Below, piece after piece: positions 1-7,809 of a stretch of 64,000 nucleotides of DNA. The stretch is taken from positions 48,852 to 112,851 of the forward strand of contig NZ_AUIK01000030.1 of the NCBI RefSeq assembly GCF_000423665.1, given 5' to 3'. Positions within the stretch are counted from its first letter, which is position 1. The number at the start of each line of letters is the position of its first letter. The translations under genes were made by a program, and so were the position numbers. The stretch comes from Solirubrobacter soli DSM 22325. GTDB taxonomy: Bacteria; Actinomycetota; Thermoleophilia; Solirubrobacterales; Solirubrobacteraceae. Under the pieces are notes generated by a model that saw only the letters and a list, made by a program, of their open reading frames with translations, did not search any database and had not been told where the DNA came from.

Positions 1-1
1 C

Positions 2-2389
2 TACGGCGTCGTCAACAGCGGCATGTCCAACTACCTCGACTCGGGCCAGAACGCGGTCTCCGGGACCTGGCAGCACGTGGCCGTCACGTACGACATGAGC
101 ACGCTGCGGTTCTACGTCAACGGCGTCGAGGTGGCGAGCAAGCCCTACACGAGCAACGTCGGCGACACCGACCTGTGGAAGATCGGCGCCTACGGCAACC
201 CGATCGGCGGCTACTTCGACGGCCTGATCGACGAGGTCCGCATCTATAGCCGCGCGCTGACCGCGCCGCAGCTCGCCAACGACATGTCGACCCCGGTCGC
301 CAGCAGCGTGGCCGTGACCGCCAACACCCCGGCGGTCGACGCCACCGACCAGTCCGCCGATCCGGACGTCACCGCCTCGTTCAACGTCGCGATGGCGCCC
401 GCCTCGATCACGACGACGACCTTCCAGCTCAAGGACGCGTCCAACAACGTCGTCCCGGCCACCGTCAGCTACGACGCCGCGTCCGGCAAGGCGACCCTGA
501 GCCCGACGGTCGCGCTCAACTACGGCGCCACGTACACGGCGACCGTCAAGGGCGGCGCGAGCGGCGTGACCAGCGCCGGCGGCGGGACGCTGCCGTCGAG
601 CCGCAGCTGGTCGTTCACCGTCGAGGCCCGCCCGCCGGTCCTCGTGCTCACGGCGGCGGCGCAGCCGTTCAGCTCCTACGTCCCGGAGATCCTCAAGGCC
701 GAGGGCCTCGACGCGTTCACGTCGATGGACCTCTCACTCGCGACCTCCACGGTCCTGAGCGGGTTCGACCAGGTGATCCTGGGCGACGTCCCGCTGACCG
801 TCGGCCAGGTGACGATGCTGACCAACTGGGTCAACGCGGGCGGCAGCCTGATCGCGCTTCACCCGGACAAGAAGCTCGCGCCGCTGCTCGGGCTCACCGA
901 CCTCAGCTCGACGCTCTCCAACGCGTACCTGAAGGTCAACACGGGCGCCGGGACCCCGGGTGCCGGCATCGTCGGCGACACGATCCAGTACCACGGCTCC
1001 GCGGACCGCTACGCGCTCAACGGCGCGACCGCGGTCGCGACGCTGTACTCGACGGCGACGGTGGCGACCACCAGCCCCGCGGTGACCACGCGCTCCGTCG
1101 GCGCCAACGGCGGCGACGCGTCGGCGTTCATGTACGACCTCGCGCGCTCGATCGTCTACACCCGCCAGGGCAACCCGGCGTGGGCCGGGCAGGACCGCGA
1201 CGCCGTGGCCCCGATCCGCCCGGACGACCTGTTCTTCGGCGCCAAGGCCGGCGACATCCAGCCCGACTGGGTCGACCTGTCCAAGGTGCAGATCCCGCAG
1301 GCCGACGAGCAGCAGCGGCTGCTGGCGAACGTGATGACCGACAACGCCGCGTCGCGCACGCCGCTCCCGCGCTTCTGGTACCTGCCGCACTCCTACAAGG
1401 CGGCGGTCGTGATGACCGGCGACGACCACGCGTACGGCGGCACCGCCGGGCGCTTCGACAAGTACATCGCCGCGAGCCCCGCCGGCTGCTCGGTCGACGA
1501 CTGGGAGTGCGTGCGCTCCACGTCGTACATCTACTCCAACAGCCCGCTGACCGACGCGCAGGCCCAGGACTACGCGTCCAAGGGCTTCGAGGTCGCGATG
1601 CACATCTCTCCCGCGGCGATCAACGACCTCGGGTGCGCGAACTGGAGCGCGACGACGCTGCCGAACATCTTCGACACGCAGCTGGCGGCGTTCAACTTCA
1701 AGTACAAGAGCGTCGCCGGGCAGGACACGTTGCGCATGCACTGCGTGTCCTGGAGCGACTGGGCGACGGCCGCGAAGGTCGACGCCTCGCACGGCATCCG
1801 CCTGGACACGAACTACTACTACTACCCGAACACCTGGATGGCGTCCAAGCCGGGCTTCATGACCGGCTCCGGCATGCCGATGCGCTTCGCCGACACCGAC
1901 GGCAGCCTGATCGACGTCTACCAGGCCAACACGGACATCACGGACGAGTCCGGGCAGGCGGAGCCGAGCACGATCAACTCGCTGCTCGACAACGCGGTCG
2001 GCAGCGCCGGGTACTACGGCGCGTTCGTGGCCAACATCCACACCGACAACGCCGCTTCGACCGACTCGGACGCGATCATCGCCTCCGCGCAGGCCCGCAA
2101 CGTCCCGGTGATCTCGGCCAAGCAGCTGCTCACCTGGACCGACGGGCGCGAGGACTCCTCGTTCGCGTCACTGTCGTTCGCGTCCAACACGCTCAGCTTC
2201 AAGATCAAGCCGGGCGCCGGCACCGAGGGGCTGACCGCGATGCTGCCGATGACCAACCGCGGCAAGACGCTGCAGTCGATCACGCTCAACGGCAGCGTCA
2301 ACGTGTCCTTCACCACCAAGACCATCAAGGGCGTGTCCTACGCCTTCTTCGACGCCGACCCGGGGACGTACGCCGCGCAGTACGCGTAG
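2..2389 (+). CDS. LamG / Ig-like / polysaccharide-deacetylase-like secreted protein (5' partial)
   Basis: The reading frame is open to the left edge, so the N-terminus and any signal peptide lie outside the window. Counting from the first visible ATG at 23, residues 1-90 form a LamG-type concanavalin fold with the typical GTWQHVAVTYD strand. Residues 95-200 form a Big_5-like Ig domain, and about 203-300 resemble a ThuA/amidotransferase-like Rossmann domain. About 455-690 look like a NodB-type deacetylase domain with a TGDDH motif and a later VAMHIS motif. The last 80 residues are a small beta domain. A cell-surface carbohydrate-active role is inferred; the substrate cannot be read. A second LamG repeat protein lies at 52.1 kb. 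Confidence 0.8.
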   Translation, partial: YGVVNSGMSNYLDSGQNAVSGTWQHVAVTYDMSTLRFYVNGVEVASKPYTSNVGDTDLWKIGAYGNPIGGYFDGLIDEVRIYSRALTAPQLANDMSTPVASSVAVTANTPAVDATDQSADPDVTASFNVAMAPASITTTTFQLKDASNNVVPATVSYDAASGKATLSPTVALNYGATYTATVKGGASGVTSAGGGTLPSSRSWSFTVEARPPVLVLTAAAQPFSSYVPEILKAEGLDAFTSMDLSLATSTVLSGFDQVILGDVPLTVGQVTMLTNWVNAGGSLIALHPDKKLAPLLGLTDLSSTLSNAYLKVNTGAGTPGAGIVGDTIQYHGSADRYALNGATAVATLYSTATVATTSPAVTTRSVGANGGDASAFMYDLARSIVYTRQGNPAWAGQDRDAVAPIRPDDLFFGAKAGDIQPDWVDLSKVQIPQADEQQRLLANVMTDNAASRTPLPRFWYLPHSYKAAVVMTGDDHAYGGTAGRFDKYIAASPAGCSVDDWECVRSTSYIYSNSPLTDAQAQDYASKGFEVAMHISPAAINDLGCANWSATTLPNIFDTQLAAFNFKYKSVAGQDTLRMHCVSWSDWATAAKVDASHGIRLDTNYYYYPNTWMASKPGFMTGSGMPMRFADTDGSLIDVYQANTDITDESGQAEPSTINSLLDNAVGSAGYYGAFVANIHTDNAASTDSDAIIASAQARNVPVISAKQLLTWTDGREDSSFASLSFASNTLSFKIKPGAGTEGLTAMLPMTNRGKTLQSITLNGSVNVSFTTKTIKGVSYAFFDADPGTYAAQYA

Positions 2390-2398
2390 TCTCCCGCC

Positions 2399-2761
2399 AT
2401 GGGACTGACGGAAGGCATCGAACGCACCGACGAGTTCCGGGTCGAGGGCGACCTGCTGACCGATGTGGACGGGACCCTGGCATTTCCGGTCCTGTCCACT
2501 CCCGGGATGATCTCGATGATGGAGTGGGCGGCGACGCAGCTCGTCGCCGGCGAGCTGCCCGACAACCACGCGACGGTCGGGTTCGAGGTCTGCATCAAGC
2601 ACGTCGGCGGGGCCCTCGAGGGCGCGGAATGCACCGTCACGGCGCGGTTGCGGGAGTTCGTCGATCTGCGCAAATTGCGCTTCGACGTCGAGGTCAAAGA
2701 GGGCGAACGCACGATCGGCGTCGGGACGCACGAACGCCGCATCATCCCGGTAGCACGCTGA
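2399..2761 (+). CDS. FlK-family (fluoroacetyl-CoA-type) hotdog thioesterase
   Basis: This 120-residue protein has the length and pattern of FlK-like single-hotdog thioesterases. It has an FPVLSTPGMISMME helix near the start, a central VGFEVCIKH strand, and a C-terminal strand pattern ending VGTHERRII. In the family, FlK hydrolyses acyl-CoA thioesters (fluoroacetyl-CoA in Streptomyces cattleya), but most members have unknown substrates. It starts ten bases after the previous stop and may be cotranscribed with it. The product is probably cytoplasmic. Fold assignment is fairly sure; the substrate is unknown. Confidence 0.75.
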   Translation: MGLTEGIERTDEFRVEGDLLTDVDGTLAFPVLSTPGMISMMEWAATQLVAGELPDNHATVGFEVCIKHVGGALEGAECTVTARLREFVDLRKLRFDVEVKEGERTIGVGTHERRIIPVAR

Positions 2762-2801
2762 AACCGGCCCCGGTCCAGGAGAAATGGCGCACGGACGCGC
2801 C

Positions 2802-2828
2802 TGAAGGTTTCCCGCAAATTGCCGATAA
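2802..2828 (+). promoter_or_regulatory. Sigma-28 (FliA/WhiG-type) promoter for the 2886 gene
   Basis: A perfect GCCGATAA -10 element lies at 2821-2828. Eleven bases upstream is TGAAGGTT (2802-2809), matching six of eight positions of the TAAAGTTT -35 element. The predicted start is about 50 bases before the GTG at 2886, leaving room for the SD-like AAGGCAAGGA just before it. The flagellin gene at the right edge makes a flagellar sigma factor likely in this organism. Confidence 0.65.
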
Positions 2829-2885
2829 GTCGGGAACCCATCCATCTCGACCGGAGTCCTCTGGTCATCGAAAGGCAAGGACGCC

Positions 2886-3530
2886 GTGTCCAGCATCCCT
2901 TCCTCCCCGTCTCGCCCCTCCTCACGCAAGCGGCTCGCCGCCTGGCTCGCGTTCGGCGCGGCCGGTCTCGCCACCGGCGCCGTCTGGGCCTCCGGCTTCG
3001 CGTCCGGCAGCGGCGCCAACGGCGCCACCGCGATCTCGCCCGCGCTGACCAAGACCGCGCCGACCGTCGCCACCTCGGCTTTGTCGGGCACCACGACCGC
3101 GGTCACCCCGCTCTCGTTCGACTGGCAGGGCCGTTGGGGCTCGATCGCCGCCAAGACCGTGATGTTCAAGGTCGACCTGAGCGGCTCGGACTACGCGGGC
3201 AAGACCTACAACATCGCGCTGCTGCTCGCCAACACGAGCGACATGAGCGGCTGGGCGTCGATGCAGCTCAAGCTCGAGCGCGTCGACGTGGCCGCCTCCG
3301 GCAGCTGCTCCGCCACCGCCTTCGACGGCACGCAGAACCCGAAGGTCCTCAACTTCGACGACGAGGACGCCGGCGTCTACTGGAACGGCGTCGCGGGTGA
3401 CGCCGTCTACTGCGTCGGCGTCAACGCCGCCGCGGGCGACGACGTGGCCGGCACCTTCCTGCGCGCCGCCCAGGACACGCCGCCGACGGCGTTCCCGACG
3501 TTCATCACCACCGTCGACCGCGCGACGTAA
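2886..3530 (+). CDS. Secreted protein, TasA/CalY-like partner of SipW (putative)
   Basis: This 214-residue protein starts at GTG 2886 behind an SD-like AAGGCAAGGA. Residues 15-38 form an Arg/Lys-flanked hydrophobic export segment, followed by a Ser/Gly/Ala-rich stretch. The remaining 140 residues look like a beta-rich extracellular domain with two Cys (near 140 and 179) that could form a disulfide. It has no domain I recognise with certainty. The call rests on context: a SipW-type signal peptidase follows immediately, the arrangement known for TasA/CalY matrix proteins and their dedicated peptidase. The size also fits. The sigma-28-like promoter upstream suggests expression with flagellar genes. 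Confidence 0.55.
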   Translation: MSSIPSSPSRPSSRKRLAAWLAFGAAGLATGAVWASGFASGSGANGATAISPALTKTAPTVATSALSGTTTAVTPLSFDWQGRWGSIAAKTVMFKVDLSGSDYAGKTYNIALLLANTSDMSGWASMQLKLERVDVAASGSCSATAFDGTQNPKVLNFDDEDAGVYWNGVAGDAVYCVGVNAAAGDDVAGTFLRAAQDTPPTAFPTFITTVDRAT

Positions 3531-3540
3531 GCCGCACCGG

Positions 3541-3567
3541 CCGGGGCGGACCCCTCCACCGCCCCGG
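3541..3567 (+). terminator. GC-rich hairpin between the secreted protein and SipW-like gene
   Basis: A perfect nine-pair stem, CCGGGGCGG (3541-3549) with CCGCCCCGG (3559-3567), has a nine-base loop. It is followed by pyrimidine-rich TCGTCTCTCCCC. It begins ten bases after the stop of the 2886 gene and ends 22 bases before the peptidase ATG. It could be a partial terminator or attenuator that lowers peptidase expression relative to its substrate. Confidence 0.55.
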
Positions 3568-3589
3568 TCGTCTCTCCCCTCCGCAGCAC

Positions 3590-4771
3590 ATGTCTCCAAC
3601 CGTCCTCCTCGCCGATCCCTCCGTCCGTCTCGCCGGCCTGCGCCCCCGGCGGACGTACGTGCGCGCCGCGCGGCAGCGTCGGCGGGTGCGCTGGGGCCGC
3701 TGGTTCGGGGGCGTGGTGCTCGCGGGCGTCCTGCTCGCGCTCGTCTTCCTGCAGACCTGGCCGCCGCTGGCGACCGTGATGTCGGGCAGCATGGCCCCGA
3801 CGATCGACACCGGCGACGTCGTGCTCCTGAAGCGGTTGGACCGGCCCGCCCGCGTGGGCGACGTCGTCTCGATCCCGGTGCCCGACGAGGCCCGCAGCCG
3901 CTTCGGCTACCCGCCCGTCGTGATCCACCGGATCATCGCGATCGACGCCGCCGGCTCGGTCAAGACGAAGGGCGACGCCCGCAAGCAGCCCGACCCCTTC
4001 ACGGTCCCGCGCACCGCGCTGACCACCCGCGTCGTCGGCACGATCCCCGCCGCGGGCCGCGGCCTCGCGTTCCTCGGCAGTCCGCTCGGCCTCCTGTGGC
4101 TGGCGGGCGGCGCGCTGCTCCTGATCGGCATGCCGCTCCTGGAGCGCCACCGTGAGGGCCAGCGCCGTGTCCTGGTCGAGCGGGACGGCCTCCACTCCGC
4201 GCTGACCGCGATCACCGCCGAGCTGGCCGCGCTGCGCGACGAGCGCGAGTGGGCCACCGACGCCGCGATCGAGCGCGAGGAGGCGGCGGCGGAACGCGCC
4301 GCCGAGGCGCGGGCCGACGCGGCGGAGCGCGAGCGTCTCGCCGCTGAAGCGCATCAGCGTACGCTGGCGGAGTGCGTCGAGCGGGAGCGGCGGGCCGTCG
4401 CCGAGGCCGATGCCGCGCTCAAACAGGCGCGCGCCGCGGCCGATGCCGTCGAGCGGCACCTCCTCGAGCTCCCGGCGCTGCTCGAGCGGGCGATCGCGGA
4501 CGCGTTCGCCGCGGCGGCCCCGCCGCCCCCGCCACCACCGGCTCCGTTCCAGGCGGACATCACGCCCATGCGCCCGGCGACGCCGTCGCCGTTCGTCGAG
4601 CTCACACCGCCCGCGCCCGCGACGCCGGATCTCCTCGGGTGTCTGGCTCCGGCGAGCGAGGCGCGGGGATTGTTCGGGCCGGTCAAGCGAAGCGTGGCGT
4701 GGGATGCGCCGCCGCCGGACCTGTCCGCGACGCGGCGGTTCGCGCCGCCGGTCAAGACGTTCTTCGCGTAA
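3590..4771 (+). CDS. SipW-type (ER-type) signal peptidase I with long coiled-coil C-terminal extension
   Basis: This 393-residue protein has one membrane segment at about 38-56 and a catalytic Ser67 in the MSGSMAP motif. His113 in VIHRI replaces the Lys of ordinary bacterial signal peptidase I, and a KGD motif at 127-129 follows. This Ser/His pattern defines the ER/SipW type. A second membrane helix lies at about 158-182. After it come about 120 residues rich in Ala, Glu and Arg with coiled-coil character, then a proline-rich tail. Ordinary SipW proteins are about 190 residues, so the extension roughly doubles the protein. It probably cleaves the product of the gene just upstream. Confidence 0.85.
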   Translation: MSPTVLLADPSVRLAGLRPRRTYVRAARQRRRVRWGRWFGGVVLAGVLLALVFLQTWPPLATVMSGSMAPTIDTGDVVLLKRLDRPARVGDVVSIPVPDEARSRFGYPPVVIHRIIAIDAAGSVKTKGDARKQPDPFTVPRTALTTRVVGTIPAAGRGLAFLGSPLGLLWLAGGALLLIGMPLLERHREGQRRVLVERDGLHSALTAITAELAALRDEREWATDAAIEREEAAAERAAEARADAAERERLAAEAHQRTLAECVERERRAVAEADAALKQARAAADAVERHLLELPALLERAIADAFAAAAPPPPPPPAPFQADITPMRPATPSPFVELTPPAPATPDLLGCLAPASEARGLFGPVKRSVAWDAPPPDLSATRRFAPPVKTFFA

Positions 4772-5452
4772 TCAGCCGAAGTCGAGCCGGATGACGTCCT
4801 CGGCGGTCGCGAGGCGCCAGGAGCGGCCGTCGGTGGTCTCCGCCGCGAGGACGAAGCGGCCGAGGACGGTCGCCAGGCCGCGCGCCCACACCTCCGCCAC
4901 CCACGAGAACGGCAGCGCGACGCGCCCACCGCTGAGCGATGGCGTCGAGCCCGGCGCCAGGAGCTCGACCTCGATCTCGCCGAGCACCTCGCGCACCCGC
5001 CCGTACAAGGCCGCGTGCTGGACCGGCGTGGGCGGCTGCCCGGCGAGCCCCGCCGCCACCGTCGCCACCAACCGGTCCCCGAACGCGCCCGGCAGGCTGA
5101 GCAGCGCGCGCCGGCGGGCGTCCGGCGTCTCGGGGGCCTCCGGCCCTGACGCCATCGGCCCGTAGCCGGCCTCCTCGTCGGCCGCGCCCCACTCGCGGAC
5201 GACGATGCGATCCGACGGCCCGCGGCGGCCGAGCACCAGCACGCGCTCGTCGGCTGCGTGGGCGGCCCAGGCGTCGACGACGTCGGCACACACGCAGCGG
5301 TCGCCGCCGAGGGCCGCGAGCGCCCGCTCGCCCTCCAGATCGCCGTGGTCGGGCGTCGACACCTCGCCCGCCTCCCAGCGCACGCGATGGCGCGCGCCGC
5401 CGCACTCGACGAGCGCCTCAGCAGGCGGGAGACCGAGCCACCACGCGTTCAT
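4772..5452 (-). CDS. Uncharacterised protein, paired with the 5449 gene
   Basis: I do not recognise this 226-residue protein. Its stop lies against the stop of the convergent peptidase gene. The ATG at 5452 (MNAWWLG) is chosen because it overlaps the stop of the upstream gene as ATGA, implying translational coupling. The frame stays open further upstream only as an overlap of the neighbour. The protein is acidic, without a signal peptide or membrane helix, and has several WGAADEE/LGRR-like charged loops plus a helical middle. Its tight coupling to the 5449 gene and divergence from an AAA+/VWA pair suggest a shared cytoplasmic role, which is inference. Confidence 0.6.
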   Translation of the reverse strand: MNAWWLGLPPAEALVECGGARHRVRWEAGEVSTPDHGDLEGERALAALGGDRCVCADVVDAWAAHAADERVLVLGRRGPSDRIVVREWGAADEEAGYGPMASGPEAPETPDARRRALLSLPGAFGDRLVATVAAGLAGQPPTPVQHAALYGRVREVLGEIEVELLAPGSTPSLSGGRVALPFSWVAEVWARGLATVLGRFVLAAETTDGRSWRLATAEDVIRLDFG

Positions 5453-6705
5453 TTGGACCACTCCAACGGGATCCGGATGACGGCGCGTTGCGTCGGTGCC
5501 GTCGGCATGACGTCGACGTAGGTGGACTTGCGATCGAGCCCGCCTTCGAACACGATCTCGCCGCGCCGGGTGCCATCGCCGCCGTTCCAGCCCGCGACCG
5601 CACCGAGGAACTGGTGCCCGCGCTCGTCGCGCGCCCACCAGGTGAGCCCGGCGGAGTCGTCGAGACCCATCCGGAACGGCGAGACGGAGTGATCCGGAGC
5701 GACCTCCACCGAGAGCTCCCAGCCGTGCTCGTCGGACTTCAGCGACGTGGCCGCGACCGAGGTCCCGTCGAACAGCGGGGTCGCGGCGTTGACGGCGATC
5801 GTCCCGGTCGGGCCCTTGCGCCGGCTGGGCGCGTAGATCGAGCGCCAGGGCTCCGGCAGCTTCTTGGCCTCACGGGACGAACCGTGGTACACCACGCCCT
5901 GCCGCGCGGACGCGACCGCGCGGATGTCGGCGAGCTCCGGGTGATCGTCGGCCAGCACGCCCGCCGCCACGAGCGCCTCGATCGCCGGCTCCAGCGGCGT
6001 CTCCTCGTGCAGGTCGTCCTGGGTCAGCCCCGCCCACAGGTGCTGCAGCACCGGATCGGGGTCGGGCAGATCCTCGATCCAGACCTCGGCGGCCGGCACC
6101 TCGCCGAGCAGGTCGATCCGTTCCCCGTCGAGCTCGATGTAGGCCGTGTCCGTCGCGAGACCGGGCTGAGCCGTGAAGTGCCCGGTCCACTGATGCTCGC
6201 CCCCGCCGCCGCTGAAATGCGCCTGCCGCTTGGTCCCGCGGTCGTCGGCGAGCGTCACGAGCCCCGGCGAGCGGCCGCCGTACAGGATCCCGCTGCGCCC
6301 GTGCCGCATCCGCGGCGACGTCGAGGCGAACCGCAGCGTGACCGCGACCACGGTCTCGCGCTCGCTCAGGCTGACGAGGTGGACGCGCGTCGTTCCCGTC
6401 GGGGTCTCGATCTCGCGGTCGCACGTCACGGCCCTGGGCGGCGTCAAGGGCTCCAGGGCCGGCATCCGCTCCTCGTCCTCGTGCTCGGACTCGATCACCC
6501 ACATCGCCATCTGGTCCCCGCGCAGCCCCCGGGCCAGCAGGTAGTCGGAGAGCACGCCGCGCGCGGTCGCGGGCTCGATCACGCCCGCCACCACCAGCGC
6601 CTGCGCCGCGGACGACAGCGGGGTCGGCCCGTGGTGCTGCTGGTTCGAACCTTCGGCCAGCGACCGTTCGCCGATCAGGCGTAGATAGAGCTCCGCGTCG
6701 AACAC
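5449..6705 (-). CDS. Uncharacterised protein with internally duplicated helix plus beta-sandwich architecture
   Basis: This protein has about 418 residues and no recognised family. The GTG at 6705 gives VFDAELYLRL; the start is not certain because no clear SD is present. It looks internally duplicated. A helical segment containing ALVVAGVIEP (around 37-65) is followed by a beta-rich region at 90-205. A second segment, ALVAAGVLAD (around 225-255), is followed by another beta-rich region at 290-418 rich in Trp and Gly. There is no signal peptide. It is cotranscribed with the 4772 gene and divergent from a MoxR-type ATPase with only about 10-28 bases between start codons, so it may be a partner or client of that ATPase. 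Confidence 0.6.
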   Translation of the reverse strand: MFDAELYLRLIGERSLAEGSNQQHHGPTPLSSAAQALVVAGVIEPATARGVLSDYLLARGLRGDQMAMWVIESEHEDEERMPALEPLTPPRAVTCDREIETPTGTTRVHLVSLSERETVVAVTLRFASTSPRMRHGRSGILYGGRSPGLVTLADDRGTKRQAHFSGGGGEHQWTGHFTAQPGLATDTAYIELDGERIDLLGEVPAAEVWIEDLPDPDPVLQHLWAGLTQDDLHEETPLEPAIEALVAAGVLADDHPELADIRAVASARQGVVYHGSSREAKKLPEPWRSIYAPSRRKGPTGTIAVNAATPLFDGTSVAATSLKSDEHGWELSVEVAPDHSVSPFRMGLDDSAGLTWWARDERGHQFLGAVAGWNGGDGTRRGEIVFEGGLDRKSTYVDVMPTAPTQRAVIRIPLEWSK

Positions 6706-6732
6706 GCTCCGAATGTGCCACAACTCACAGCG

Positions 6733-7809
6733 ATGGAGCAACAGTCGACTGCCCTCCAAGCACTCGGGATCGCCGTCGCGGCTCGGGTGCCCGTGCTGCT
6801 GTGGGGCGCGCCCGGCACCGGCAAGACCTCGGTGATCCGCGCGCTGGCCGACGCCGCGGGCTGGCCGTGCGAGACCGTGATCGCCTCGATCCGCGAACCG
6901 TCGGACTTCGCCGGCCTGCCGATCGTCGTCGACGGGCGGGTGGACTTCGCCCCGCCGCGCTGGGCGGTCCGGCTCGCCGACGCCGGCTACGGGATCGCGT
7001 TCTTCGACGAGGTCTCGACCGCGCCGCCCGCGGTCCAGGCGGCGCTGCTGCGCGTCGTCCTCGAGCGCACGGTCGGCGACCTCGAGCTCCCGGACGCCGT
7101 GAGCGTCGTCGCCGCGGCCAACCCGCCGGACCAGGCAGCCGACGGCTGGGAGCTCTCGCCGCCGCTCGCCAACCGCTTCTGCCACCTCGACTGGCCGGTG
7201 GACGGGCGCACGGTCGCCGACGGCTTCAGCGGCGGCTGGCCGACCCCGCCGCCGCCCACGCTGCGGCCCGGGTGGGAGCAGCGGATCGCCGTCACGCGCA
7301 GCTGGATCGCCGGCTTCGTCACGGTCCGCCCGACGCTCGCCCTCGCCGTTCCCGAGGACGCCGCCGGCGCCGGCCGCGCCTGGCCGAGCCCGCGGTCGTG
7401 GGACATGGCGGCACGCCTGATGGCGGCCTCGCGGGACGAGCTCGTCACGTCGCTGCTCGTGCGCGGCTGCGTGGGCACCGGCCCGGGAATCGAACTGCTG
7501 ACCTGGCTGGCGGAGGCCGACCTCCCGGACCCCGAAGCCGTGCTGGCCGACCCCGACTCCTTCGTGCTGCCGGAACGCGGCGACCGCGCCTACGCGGCGC
7601 TGTGCTCGATCGCCGCCGCCGTCGCCGCCGACCCGGGCGATGGGCGCTGGGAGCGCGGCTGGCGCGTGTTCGGCCGCGCCGCGGGCGCCGCGCCCGACGT
7701 CGCCGCCACCGCCGCGCGGACGCTCGCCCGCGCGCGCCCGCCCGGCGCGCCGGTCCCGCCGGAGGTGCGCGCCTTCGCCCCGCTCCTGCGCGACGCGGGG
7801 CTGCTGTAG
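6733..7809 (+). CDS. MoxR-type AAA+ ATPase
   Basis: The ATG at 6733 gives a 358-residue protein; an upstream in-frame GTG at 6715 would add six residues. It has a Walker A at residues 25-32 (GAPGTGKT), a Walker B ending in FFDE near 90-93, a sensor-1 region AAANPP, and an arginine-containing LANRF segment. MoxR-family ATPases act as chaperone-like remodelers together with VWA-domain proteins. The next gene encodes such a VWA protein with no intergenic base, so the two probably form a complex. The client could be a product of the divergent 5449/4772 genes. Confidence 0.85.
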   Translation: MEQQSTALQALGIAVAARVPVLLWGAPGTGKTSVIRALADAAGWPCETVIASIREPSDFAGLPIVVDGRVDFAPPRWAVRLADAGYGIAFFDEVSTAPPAVQAALLRVVLERTVGDLELPDAVSVVAAANPPDQAADGWELSPPLANRFCHLDWPVDGRTVADGFSGGWPTPPPPTLRPGWEQRIAVTRSWIAGFVTVRPTLALAVPEDAAGAGRAWPSPRSWDMAARLMAASRDELVTSLLVRGCVGTGPGIELLTWLAEADLPDPEAVLADPDSFVLPERGDRAYAALCSIAAAVAADPGDGRWERGWRVFGRAAGAAPDVAATAARTLARARPPGAPVPPEVRAFAPLLRDAGLL

